A stretch of 16,045 nucleotides of DNA from an uncultured Solirubrobacteraceae bacterium (GTDB taxonomy: Bacteria > Actinomycetota > Thermoleophilia > Solirubrobacterales > Solirubrobacteraceae), in the NCBI GenBank assembly GCA_902806215.1, contig CADCVT010000159.1:1-16045 (forward strand), written 5' to 3'. The position numbers were made by a program, and so were the translations under genes. The notes beneath the pieces were generated by a model. The model worked only from the letters and a program-made list of their open reading frames with translations, had not been told where the DNA came from and searched no databases. Positions 7,301-13,906 of this stretch are shown one piece after another. Position 1 is the stretch's first letter, and each line of letters opens with the position of its first letter.

Positions 7301-8646
7301 GTCCGCCGCTCGACCTCCGCGGTCGCCTCGTCCAGGCGACCCGCCAGGGCCTCGGCGCGGCCGCGCGCCTCCGGCACCTCGACCTCGAGCTCGGCGAGCC
7401 GCGCGCCATCGGCCTCAAGCCGCGACTCGAGTGCGGCAGCGCGCTCCTCGGCCTCGGCCGTCTGCGCCTCGCGGCGCCCGATCAGCTTGCGCGCCTCGGC
7501 CAGGCTCGCCGACAGCGTCTCGCACTGGGCCTCGGCGTCCGCGAGGCGCTTGTTGCGATGGGCGTCCTCGCCGAGGGCCTCCTCCAGGACCGCAACACGG
7601 TCTTCAGCCTCGACGGCGCGGATCTCGAGCTCACGGATACGCGCGCGCGCCTCGCCGAGCTCCGTTTCGATCGCCGCGACCTCGGCCAGCCGCTCGGCGA
7701 GGGAGCTGCGGTGGGTCTCCGCCTCCTCGGCGCGGCGGACGGCGGTCTCCACGCTCCGGGCCGCTGCGGCGGCGCGGGTCTCGGCGACCGCGAGCGCCTC
7801 CTTGTGGGCGACCCCTTGGCGCTCCGCCGCGCTCGCACGCTCGAGCGCCTCCTCGACCTCGCGGCGGGCCCCCTCGCGCTCACGCTCGATGCGCTCGACC
7901 TCACGCCGCTCGTCCTCGATCGCGGCGCGGGCCGCCTCGACCTCGTTCTCGAGCTGGCGCGTGCGCCGCGTCATCTCGGCGACGGCGGCCACGGCGTCGG
8001 AACGCTCGTCGATGCTCTGACGCAACCGGCTCTCGAGGTCCTCGTGCTTTGCAGCAGCCTCGCGCCGCGCCGACGCGATCACGCCGGACGCAGCCTCCTC
8101 GCGCTCTTCCAGCACCGCGAGGCGCTCGGCGGCCTCCTCGAGCTCCTCACGCAGGGTGTCCGTGTCGGCGGTGCGACGGCGCAGCTCGGCCGCCTCGGCG
8201 TGGGCACGGGCGAGCTCAGCGACGAGCGAGGCGACCTGCTCGGTCTGGTCGCGGATGGAGTGGGCGGCGACGGCCGGCTCGGAGACAGCGGGGCGCGGCG
8301 GGACGCGCAGTGGGCGGCCGATCGGCGATGGGAGGTCGACGACGGCGTCCCCGACCCCGAGCGCGAAGGCCGGGCGCGGACCGTCGAGCAGAGCGACCGG
8401 GACCCCGAACGCGAGCTGAAGCGGGGCGTTGTCGTCGGGCGAGAACGGCAGCGGGACGATCGGATACGCCCGACGGCCGTCATCGACGAGCAGCCTCAGG
8501 TCGCTCGGAGCGAACGACGCGCCGGAGCGGTGCGCCCGGAGACGCAGGAGGGCCCGGGCGCCCACGGTGTCGACTCGCTCGAACGACTCGATCTCCAGGG
8601 GTGGGCCCCCGCGTGCACCCGTGAGGCGCGCGACGTCACTGGGCAT
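4357..8646 (-). CDS. Giant coiled-coil protein with a small N-terminal domain shared with the adjacent kinase-like protein
   Basis: The protein has 1429 residues, no signal peptide and no membrane segment, so it is probably cytoplasmic. Residues ~15-108 form a compact beta-rich-looking domain (LEIESFERVDT, then PIVPLPFSPDDNAP, then VVDLPSP). Residues ~130-1325 are almost unbroken heptad-type sequence rich in Glu, Ala, Arg and Leu, a long coiled coil. A short Ala/Pro/Gly break follows at ~1325-1345, and then a final ~85-residue helical segment. No SMC or kinesin nucleotide-binding motif is visible. The length would allow a rod well over 100 nm, suggesting a scaffold or cytoskeletal role. It is divergent from the Wzz/kinase gene, which begins with a similar domain. 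A function cannot be assigned by sequence alone. Confidence 0.85.
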   Translation of the reverse strand: MPSDVARLTGARGGPPLEIESFERVDTVGARALLRLRAHRSGASFAPSDLRLLVDDGRRAYPIVPLPFSPDDNAPLQLAFGVPVALLDGPRPAFALGVGDAVVDLPSPIGRPLRVPPRPAVSEPAVAAHSIRDQTEQVASLVAELARAHAEAAELRRRTADTDTLREELEEAAERLAVLEEREEAASGVIASARREAAAKHEDLESRLRQSIDERSDAVAAVAEMTRRTRQLENEVEAARAAIEDERREVERIEREREGARREVEEALERASAAERQGVAHKEALAVAETRAAAAARSVETAVRRAEEAETHRSSLAERLAEVAAIETELGEARARIRELEIRAVEAEDRVAVLEEALGEDAHRNKRLADAEAQCETLSASLAEARKLIGRREAQTAEAEERAAALESRLEADGARLAELEVEVPEARGRAEALAGRLDEATAEVERRTRESADVERRASALSDELEAERTRGKALDAERQALALRLEELDTELKDAAARITGLDESASSNERRAIEAEGERDALESQREALEHRLVRAETDASDLREHVRELTAERDLLTRRSNELEREAEEREALVAQLRDRATSLENAVSEAAERAGDAWRQVENLRSDLGQAESAARDAEERLTEAEQRAVALVASVEEAQTEADRFAAAHAKAAAEAARRAEQLAATRDDHGRRGEELERAQRAADELVRELAEARADAERRVGELEAERGRAAVRLSSLHAGREDADRLVAQLKAEREAVEKRANEMESARTQLAERAANLEREAADAVGRVSELTAAVSAAETRLDTVARARIKADRRVAQLEKELADAIERARSDAAGRVDAEQRLEALETEHAARVLTLQSEREAALDELRAELEPTVELLRAELESLREAGANAVAVLAERDAALAAADDQIGRLDLELADARQRIVALETELDGAVARAEALDAERTELAAQVARHERDREETTERIAELEAAVAALEQRIAVAAEGRSELERRADALEAERADAGRRADALEATRVDAELRADELRVALVAAEERADTAQEANGRLTEELGELERRFVEAQNDAMVADAARTAAEEASAAVIADRDQTEAALRAVEHELNAAQERVTEIETVLGERDLELIALRTERDALHAELDALRVQLGAARAERVEEVEALRAELEERARELAASATRAQQLSGAVAQHEETERALRTELEALRASDSNLEGAAAELLTLRARLEAAEAETAEATARAEGAQAQVEKHVADRESALERIATEQSRSAALEERATTAEEEATRTLATLAGVLDEAEFAASGANQRIEGLEQELELMRTRLAAAEGDLETERSTGAARAGEAAAHGSTPAAAPVAGTAAAATERRRLERELAAAWEYAVTTEAMLSHESAARKSLETRVEELVLRTVALDLRVNELIDARRAAENARDMLAARLGRRDAGISRER

Positions 8647-8756
8647 GGCTGCGAAGCGTAGCGGTCGGTGGGGTCGTCGGAGCGAGCCGCTGGACGGATG
8701 ACGGGGCGGCGTCCTGAGGGATAGACTCGCGGCTGCGGCTGCGGCTGCCTCGAGAC
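8647..8756. promoter_or_regulatory. Divergent promoter region between the coiled-coil and kinase-like genes
   Basis: This 110-bp gap must hold both promoters. For the plus strand, ATGACG (8698-8703) and TAGACT (8722-8727), 18 bases apart, are the best candidate. For the minus strand, TACGCT (8660-8655) lies eight bases before the ATG of the coiled-coil gene, consistent with a nearly leaderless transcript, but I find no good -35. Sharing one short control region suggests coordinated expression. Confidence 0.4.
8731..8748 (+). repeat. Hexanucleotide repeat GGCTGC x3 in the leader of the kinase-like gene
   Basis: Three perfect copies of GGCTGC lie between the predicted -10 and the ATG at 8757, eight bases before the start codon. 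Changes in copy number would alter leader length. The only purine stretch before the ATG is a weak CGAGA. Confidence 0.6.
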
Positions 8757-10667
8757 ATGGACGCAGGACGCACGGGAGAAGCCGAGACTGAGGCGCTCGA
8801 GTTCGATCTCGAGAGCTTTGAGCATCTCGTCGAGACCCCCCGTGGCCACATCGTCCGCGTCACGGGTCGTTGGCGCGGGGTGCAGTCCGTCCTCCCGCAT
8901 CCGACGCTCGTGACCGAGGATCCGGAGAAGGGTCCGCTCAGCCTCGCCCCGCTGCCGATCCCCGGCCAGGACGCTCCGAAGGTCGACGGAACGACCGAGT
9001 GGCGCGGCAGCTACTCGATCCCGAAGGACCGTTTCACGCGCCGCGAAGGCCCGGCCTGCCGGCTCCAGGCCGCTCCCGGCTCGGTGTACGACCTGCCCGA
9101 GCTCGTGCTTCCCGAGGCGCCGCTCCAAGCCAGCCACAAGCCGCCGCCGGGCATCCTCCCCACCGCCTACCGCCCGGCTGCCGCCGCCGGGCCCGGCCCC
9201 GCCGCTCCGGACGAAGCCGAAGCGGCCGAGCCGATCCAGACGCAGCGCTTCACCGACCTCATCCTGCCCGCGATGCGCTCGCACCGCCGGCTCGTCCTCG
9301 GGCTGATCGCGCTCGCCGTCGTCGGTGCGGCGATCGGCGTCCTCGTCCGCTCACCCACCTACACCGCGGTGACCACGCTCGTCGTCACACCGCTCCCGCG
9401 ACAGGACGTGACGCTCTCCGAGCTACCCGAGCTACGCACAGGCAGCAACCCCGAGAGCACGATCGCGACGACCGCCGAGCTCGCGCGATCGCGCGACGTC
9501 TCGACGCTGACCGCCCGACGGCTCGGCCGCGGATGGACACAGCAGCGCGTCGATCGGACCGTGGTGATCGAGCCGGTGTCCGGCAGCAACAACCTGACGG
9601 TGACCGCGGTCGACGACGACGGGCCGCGGGCGGCGCGCATCGCCAACACGTTCGCGGCAAGCGCCGTCGAGGTGCGCGACCAGCGCCTGCGCAGGCTCGC
9701 GAACGCGGCGCTGACCGACGCCCGCGCGCAGCTCGCCGGCACGGCCGATCCCGCCGGGTCGCAGGCCCAGGCGCTCGAGTTGCGCATCAGCGCCCTGCGT
9801 CAGATCCTCAACGCCAAGGAGGCGACGCTGTCGGTCTCGCACGCAGCCGACGTCCCAGCGTCCCCCGCCGGACTCCCCCCGCTCCTCGCGGTCTTCCTGT
9901 CCGCGCTGGCCGGCGTCGTGCTGGCGGCCGGAGCCGCGGTGCTCCTCGACATCGTCGGATCGCGGCGCATCGGCCGGACCCAGGACATCACGGCGGTGTA
10001 TCCGCTTCCGGTGCTCGCGCGGATCCCCGCAGTGCCACGGCGCCGGCAGCTACGCGGGCGCGTTGCCGCGTCCGACGGGCGGCTGCGCGAGCCGTTCCGC
10101 AGCCTCCTGCTCCAGTTCGAGGTGGCGACCGGGACGCACACGTCGCTCATGCTCACGAGCCCGTCGAACGGCGACGGCAAGACGACCTCGGCGACCGGTC
10201 TCGCGCTGGCCGCGACCGACGCGGGACGCGACGTCGTGCTCGTCGATCTCGACCTGCGGAAGCCCGACATCGCCGCCCGGCTCCGCGCCGAGCTGACGCA
10301 CGGGATCGAGGATGTCGTCGCCGGCCACGTCGCGGTCGAGGACGCGCTCGCGCCGGTGCCGGGGAACCCGCGGCTGCTCTTGCTCTCACCACTGCAGCCG
10401 GTGCCGCTCAGCGGCCTGGGTGAGGTGAGCCGGCAGATCGACACGATCGTCGAGCAGGCGACGCGCCTCGCCGACCTCGTCATCCTCGACACCCCGCCCG
10501 TGGGCGAGATCAGCGACGCGCTGACGTTCGGCCGCGCGGTGGACGACGTCCTGCTCGTGGCCCGCGTCGGGCGCACGCGCGAGGCGGCCCTTGAGACCGC
10601 CCGGGACCTGCTCGAGCGCAGCGAGTTGCGCCCGGCCGGACTCGTGGTGGTCGGCGCGACCCTCTAG
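8757..10667 (+). CDS. Wzz/BY-kinase-like polysaccharide co-polymerase with an extra N-terminal domain and no C-terminal tyrosines
   Basis: The protein has 636 residues. Residues ~13-115 form a domain resembling the N-terminus of the coiled-coil protein (LESFEHLVET, LAPLPIPGQDAP, VYDLPEL). A Pro/Ala linker follows (~120-160). Membrane segments at ~178-198 and ~374-398 flank a Wzz-like extracytoplasmic region. The C-terminal P-loop domain has Walker A SPSNGDGKTT (469-477), Walker A' VVLVDLDLRKPD (493-504) and Walker B LVILDTPP (574-581), as in bacterial tyrosine kinases (Wzc/CapAB family). Such proteins control polysaccharide chain length and export. The end (VVVGATL) lacks the usual Tyr cluster, and no Tyr occurs after residue 415, so autophosphorylation there is not possible. 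It ends tail to tail with its paralogue. Confidence 0.9.
   Translation: MDAGRTGEAETEALEFDLESFEHLVETPRGHIVRVTGRWRGVQSVLPHPTLVTEDPEKGPLSLAPLPIPGQDAPKVDGTTEWRGSYSIPKDRFTRREGPACRLQAAPGSVYDLPELVLPEAPLQASHKPPPGILPTAYRPAAAAGPGPAAPDEAEAAEPIQTQRFTDLILPAMRSHRRLVLGLIALAVVGAAIGVLVRSPTYTAVTTLVVTPLPRQDVTLSELPELRTGSNPESTIATTAELARSRDVSTLTARRLGRGWTQQRVDRTVVIEPVSGSNNLTVTAVDDDGPRAARIANTFAASAVEVRDQRLRRLANAALTDARAQLAGTADPAGSQAQALELRISALRQILNAKEATLSVSHAADVPASPAGLPPLLAVFLSALAGVVLAAGAAVLLDIVGSRRIGRTQDITAVYPLPVLARIPAVPRRRQLRGRVAASDGRLREPFRSLLLQFEVATGTHTSLMLTSPSNGDGKTTSATGLALAATDAGRDVVLVDLDLRKPDIAARLRAELTHGIEDVVAGHVAVEDALAPVPGNPRLLLLSPLQPVPLSGLGEVSRQIDTIVEQATRLADLVILDTPPVGEISDALTFGRAVDDVLLVARVGRTREAALETARDLLERSELRPAGLVVVGATL
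10664..10667. other. Overlapping stop codons (CTAG) of two convergent paralogues
   Basis: The plus-strand TAG is 10665-10667 and the minus-strand TAG is 10664-10666. The two coding regions therefore share four bases and leave no room for a terminator, so each transcript must read into the 3' end of the other or end inside it. Confidence 0.9.
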
Positions 10668-12280
10668 GACGTCTGCCGGTCGAGCGCGCCGGCGTAGTAG
10701 TAGCTCGAGCTGACGAGCCGCTGGTTGGCGCCGATGACGACCCACCCGATCGGCCCGTCCCCCTCGACGCGCGCGAGCAGATCGCGCATCGCTTCGACGT
10801 TCGCGGCGCGCGTGTTGCCGAGCTGCGCGACGAGCAGGACATCGTCGACCGCGCGGATGAGCGGGAGGGCGTCGCTGACCTCGCCGAGCGGCGCAGTGTC
10901 GATGATCACGTAGTCCGCGAGCTCGAGGGCCTCCTGGACGAGGTCGGGAAGCGTCCGCGTCAGCTGCTCGAGCACCTGGAAGCCGCTGATCGGCGCACTC
11001 GGCAGGACCCGTAGGCGAGGGACCGCCGCGAGCTCGAGGAGGGCGTCGCCGAGGTGCGCCTCCCTGGCCGCAAGCGCCTCGATCGAGACGACCGGCGTGA
11101 GCCCGAGAACCCGGCCGATGTCCGGCTTGCGCAGGTCGAGGTCCATGAGGATGACGTCCTGGCCGCTCCCGGCCAGCTCGAGCGCGAAGTTGATGGCCGA
11201 GGTGGTCTTGCCGTCCGCGCTGGAGCCGCTGGTCATGAGGATCGACCGATGCTGCGAGGCCTCCAGCTCGAGCTGGACCTGCAGCGTGCGGAAGCCCTCG
11301 CGCACGGTCGGTGGCGTCGCCAACGGCGACGAGGTCGCGGCGCGGCGCGACTTTCGCGACAGCTCGGGGATGCGCGTGAGCACGGGCAGCGGGAACAGGC
11401 TTCGCAGCTCGTCCTCCTCGACGATGCGCCGCGGGCGCAGGCGGCTGATCAGCAGAGCCACGATGCTGCCGAGCACGAGCCCGACCAGAAGGGCTACGAA
11501 CACCACGAGCACCTTCGACGAGCCGATCGCCTCGCGCGGCGGCGACGCCACCTGCGAGATCGAGATCGTCGGATCGTCGCCGTTGGCAACGCTCTGCAGG
11601 CGGCTTAGGCGGTCGGCGAGCGTCTGTGCCGTGCTGGTGTCGTCCGGGACGCGCGCGAGCTGGTCGCGCGTCGACTCGATCGACGCGGCCACGAGAGGCC
11701 GCAGCGTCGCGCGGCGGACCTCGATGACCGACTTGATGTACCGGTTGGCGACGCGCGCCGCTTCGTCGGGATCCTCCGCGCGGGCAGTGACCTCGATGAC
11801 GCTGCTCTGCCCCTGCGGGTTGACCTCGATCGCCTTCTCGACCTCGCTCGGCGTCCATTCGGGTCCCAGCTGACGAGCGGCCGCGGCGGCGGCACGCTGC
11901 GAGTCGATGAGCGTCGCGGCCGTCTGGAGCGTGCGAGGCGGGTCGCCGGTGTCGCGGATGTAGGGCAGACCGAGGAAAGCGGTCTCGTCGGCCGGGAGGG
12001 GCGTGACGAGCATCTGCGCGTTCGCCTCGTACTCCACCGATCGCGTCTGCGCCCACAGCGCGGCGAGGCCGCCGACGGTGACGGCGATGAGCAGGACGAC
12101 CGGCCAATAGGCACGGATTGCTCGGAGATAGGGGCCCAGGGCACCTTCTCCGGGATCGGCCGAGCTGCCGACCCCGGGCCCAGGCCGCCATTGTCTGCCA
12201 GACGCCTGCACGGGAACGTCCCCCAGTCTAGGCGGCATGGCGGCCGGGACGTCGGTCGGGACGGGCATCGCTCCATCCAT
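10664..12280 (-). CDS. Wzz/BY-kinase-like polysaccharide co-polymerase with a C-terminal tyrosine cluster
   Basis: With the ATG at 12280 the protein has 538 residues; ATGs at 12268 and 12238 are equally possible and none has a strong ribosome binding site. Upstream open frame is ignored because it runs through the oppositely oriented genes. Membrane segments at ~58-77 and ~256-279 flank a Wzz-like extracytoplasmic region. The cytoplasmic domain has Walker A SGSSADGKTT (351-360), A' VILMDLDLRKPD (376-387) and Walker B YVIIDTAP (457-464). The tail SSSYYYAGALDRQTS carries three consecutive tyrosines, the usual BY-kinase autophosphorylation site. Family members regulate polymerisation and export of capsule or exopolysaccharide. 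It lacks the extra N-terminal domain of the 636-residue paralogue. Confidence 0.92.
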   Translation of the reverse strand: MDGAMPVPTDVPAAMPPRLGDVPVQASGRQWRPGPGVGSSADPGEGALGPYLRAIRAYWPVVLLIAVTVGGLAALWAQTRSVEYEANAQMLVTPLPADETAFLGLPYIRDTGDPPRTLQTAATLIDSQRAAAAAARQLGPEWTPSEVEKAIEVNPQGQSSVIEVTARAEDPDEAARVANRYIKSVIEVRRATLRPLVAASIESTRDQLARVPDDTSTAQTLADRLSRLQSVANGDDPTISISQVASPPREAIGSSKVLVVFVALLVGLVLGSIVALLISRLRPRRIVEEDELRSLFPLPVLTRIPELSRKSRRAATSSPLATPPTVREGFRTLQVQLELEASQHRSILMTSGSSADGKTTSAINFALELAGSGQDVILMDLDLRKPDIGRVLGLTPVVSIEALAAREAHLGDALLELAAVPRLRVLPSAPISGFQVLEQLTRTLPDLVQEALELADYVIIDTAPLGEVSDALPLIRAVDDVLLVAQLGNTRAANVEAMRDLLARVEGDGPIGWVVIGANQRLVSSSYYYAGALDRQTS

Positions 12281-12281
12281 C

Positions 12282-12294
12282 GGGTCCCGGACCC
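12282..12294. promoter_or_regulatory. Short perfect palindrome in the divergent intergenic region
   Basis: GGGTCC-C-GGACCC is a perfect 13-base dyad just upstream of the ATG at 12280 of the minus-strand kinase gene. It could be an operator; it lies next to the structured plus-strand leader. In GC-rich DNA such short palindromes also arise by chance. Confidence 0.25.
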
Positions 12295-12332
12295 CCAGCT
12301 GGACGGGCCGGCACCCCTCTGGACGGATGGCC

Positions 12333-12387
12333 GAGACGGCGGTTGGACGTTCGTCCGGCTTCCACCGGCTCCCGCTGGAGCCGTCTC
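12333..12387 (+). promoter_or_regulatory. Potential structured leader RNA before the second secreted-protein gene
   Basis: GAGACGG (12333-12339) and CCGTCTC (12381-12387) are perfect complements. They enclose a GGAC-GTTC-GTCC hairpin (12345-12356) and a GGCTCC-CGCT-GGAGCC hairpin (12367-12382, which shares two bases with the outer arm). This gives a three-way-junction-like fold about 90 bases before the chosen start. It lacks the GCAAAGCC block of the GEMM-I element, so it is not a copy of the riboswitch at 4176. It matches no family I recognise. Confidence 0.3.
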
Positions 12388-12478
12388 CCGGCACCGACGA
12401 GGACCTCGGTACACGCAGACCGCGTCGGCCGCCGCTCCGGACACAGGGCGGATGCCTTTCCCCACCCGAGACCCCACC

Positions 12479-13873
12479 ATGACGCCCACCCGCCGCCACA
12501 GCGTCGCGATCAGGTCGACGTCGGCAATCCTCGCCGCAGCCTGCCTCGCGCTCACCGTCCTTCCCGCCAAGGCGGCAGCCGTCACCCGCACCTTCCAGCC
12601 GGTGCAGCGAACCGCCAGCCACATGACCTTCAACGTCGACGTGGCTCCAAACTCGATCACCGCCGCGCACCTCGTCGGCGCCGGGCAGAAGCACCGCGTC
12701 AGCGTCGCTCAGGTCCGCAGCGCGGCGCGCGGGAAGCGACTGCTGCGCGCCCGCGTCCCGCAACGCCTGGTCCGCACCCTGCGCGCCCGTTCGGGCGCCA
12801 CCCGCGTGCGCCTCGTCGTCGAGACGACGACCCCCGACGCGCCGATACAGGCGGCCAAGGACGACGCCTCGGGCGGCTGCAGTCGCGACATATCGACGTT
12901 CGGCGCGGGCAACTGGCCCGGCTCCTGCTGGCGGCCCTACTCGGACGACAGCCCCTTCAATCAGCCGATCGCCTCCGACGCCCGAGTCGACGCGCGCTCG
13001 TCCACCTACGTGCGCAGCCTCAACGCCTGGGGCAACGGGCCGTCCGACCTGGAGACCGGCCACGCCGACACTCGCAGCGACTGGCAGCACCCCACGTACT
13101 ACTCGAAGCCCAGCGACACCGAGTTCACGATCCACTGCGTCGGCGAGTACGGCGTGGACTGCGAGATCGAGGGCATGAAGGTCCGCATCCCCGACCGGGC
13201 CCGCCAGGCAGGATCGTGGAAGGTCGGCTGGGGCGGCGACGGCCACATGACCGTGGTCGAGACGCACACCGGCTGGGAGTACGACTTCTGGAACGTACGC
13301 CACAAGCCGCTCGGCGGCGGGCAGATCGACGTGGGTTGGGGCGGCCGCACGCGGATCGACGGCGACGGCCTCGGCTCGAACGCCACCGCCGCCTGGTTCG
13401 GCAACCTCGCCGGGATCATCCGCGCGCAGGAGATGCAGGCCGGGCGGATCGACCACGCGCTCTTCATGGTCATCAAGTGCTCGGCGAAGACGACCGTGTA
13501 TCCGGCGCAGGAGCACGGCTCGCTCTGCGAGAACCAGGACGGGGCGATTCCGTTCGGGACACGCTTCCAGCTGACGTTGACGCCGGCGCAGATCGACGCT
13601 CTCGACGTTCCGCCCTGGAAGAAGACGATCCTCCGTGCGATGCACCAGTACGGCATGTACGTCGGTGACACCGGCGGGTCGCCCTGGGACCTCCAGTTCG
13701 AGTCCGGCTCGACCTACACGAGCTTCGGCGAGAAGGATCCGCTGGTCGACTTCGCGCGTGAGCAGGGCATCGCTCCCTACCGGGGCGTCAACTACTGGGA
13801 CGTCAAGAGCGGCATCGACTGGTCCAAGCACCTGCGCGTCATCGCGCCGTGCGAGGCCGAGCGCACCTGCTGA
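12479..13873 (+). CDS. Secreted protein of unknown function, paralogue of the LamG-domain protein
   Basis: From the ATG at 12479 the protein has 464 residues; the ATG at 12452 would add nine. Residues 1-33 are a signal peptide (TRRHSVAIRS, hydrophobic core, AKAAA). Residues ~34-118 match the small N-terminal domain of the 733-residue protein (AVTRTFQPVQR against AVHRFKPVSQR). Residues ~133-457 match its C-terminal domain: WPGSCWRPY, SPFNQPI, GWEYDFWNV, WGGRTRIDGDG, IDHALFMVIKC, PWKKTILRAMHQYGMYV, GSPWDLQFESG. The LamG domain and Pro-rich linker are absent. Several Cys (134, 150, 220, 228, 334, 350) suggest disulfides outside the cell. The conserved aromatic and acidic residues could form a carbohydrate site, but no known catalytic motif is recognised. 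Confidence 0.85.
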   Translation: MTPTRRHSVAIRSTSAILAAACLALTVLPAKAAAVTRTFQPVQRTASHMTFNVDVAPNSITAAHLVGAGQKHRVSVAQVRSAARGKRLLRARVPQRLVRTLRARSGATRVRLVVETTTPDAPIQAAKDDASGGCSRDISTFGAGNWPGSCWRPYSDDSPFNQPIASDARVDARSSTYVRSLNAWGNGPSDLETGHADTRSDWQHPTYYSKPSDTEFTIHCVGEYGVDCEIEGMKVRIPDRARQAGSWKVGWGGDGHMTVVETHTGWEYDFWNVRHKPLGGGQIDVGWGGRTRIDGDGLGSNATAAWFGNLAGIIRAQEMQAGRIDHALFMVIKCSAKTTVYPAQEHGSLCENQDGAIPFGTRFQLTLTPAQIDALDVPPWKKTILRAMHQYGMYVGDTGGSPWDLQFESGSTYTSFGEKDPLVDFAREQGIAPYRGVNYWDVKSGIDWSKHLRVIAPCEAERTC

Positions 13874-13890
13874 TCCGGCCTCTCGGCGAC

Positions 13891-13896
13891 TACGCT
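13891..13896 (+). promoter_or_regulatory. -10-like TACGCT before the glycosyltransferase gene
   Basis: TACGCT lies ten bases before the ATG at 13907, the same hexamer and nearly the same spacing as before the coiled-coil gene. It could give a very short leader. No -35 is evident, and the 33-bp gap after the secreted-protein gene also allows cotranscription. Confidence 0.25.
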
Positions 13897-13906
13897 GCGT
13901 AGCCGC

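Noticed and set aside
6469..8661. Long plus-strand open frames opposite the coiled-coil gene (also 4534-5613, 5682-6248, 6764-8020 and 7221-8624)
   Set aside because: They are antisense shadows of a highly repetitive GC-rich gene, where stop codons are rare in all frames. Their sequences are Arg/Ser/Ala- or Leu/Gly-rich without recognisable domains, and the minus frame has clear heptad structure.
12191..12478. In-frame upstream extension of the second secreted protein (up to 96 extra residues)
   Set aside because: A signal peptide begins right after the ATG at 12479 (or 12452), and an upstream start would bury it inside the protein. The region also overlaps the start of the divergent kinase gene.
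12281..12478. Possible second GEMM-I riboswitch before the paralogous gene
   Set aside because: No GCAAAGCC block, GNRA-capped P2 or GCCGGGTTACCG-like strand is present on either strand of this region.
13874..13906. CTACGC-T-GCGTAG palindrome between the secreted-protein and glycosyltransferase genes as a terminator
   Set aside because: A one-base loop cannot form a hairpin; the sequence fits a -10-like element at least as well.
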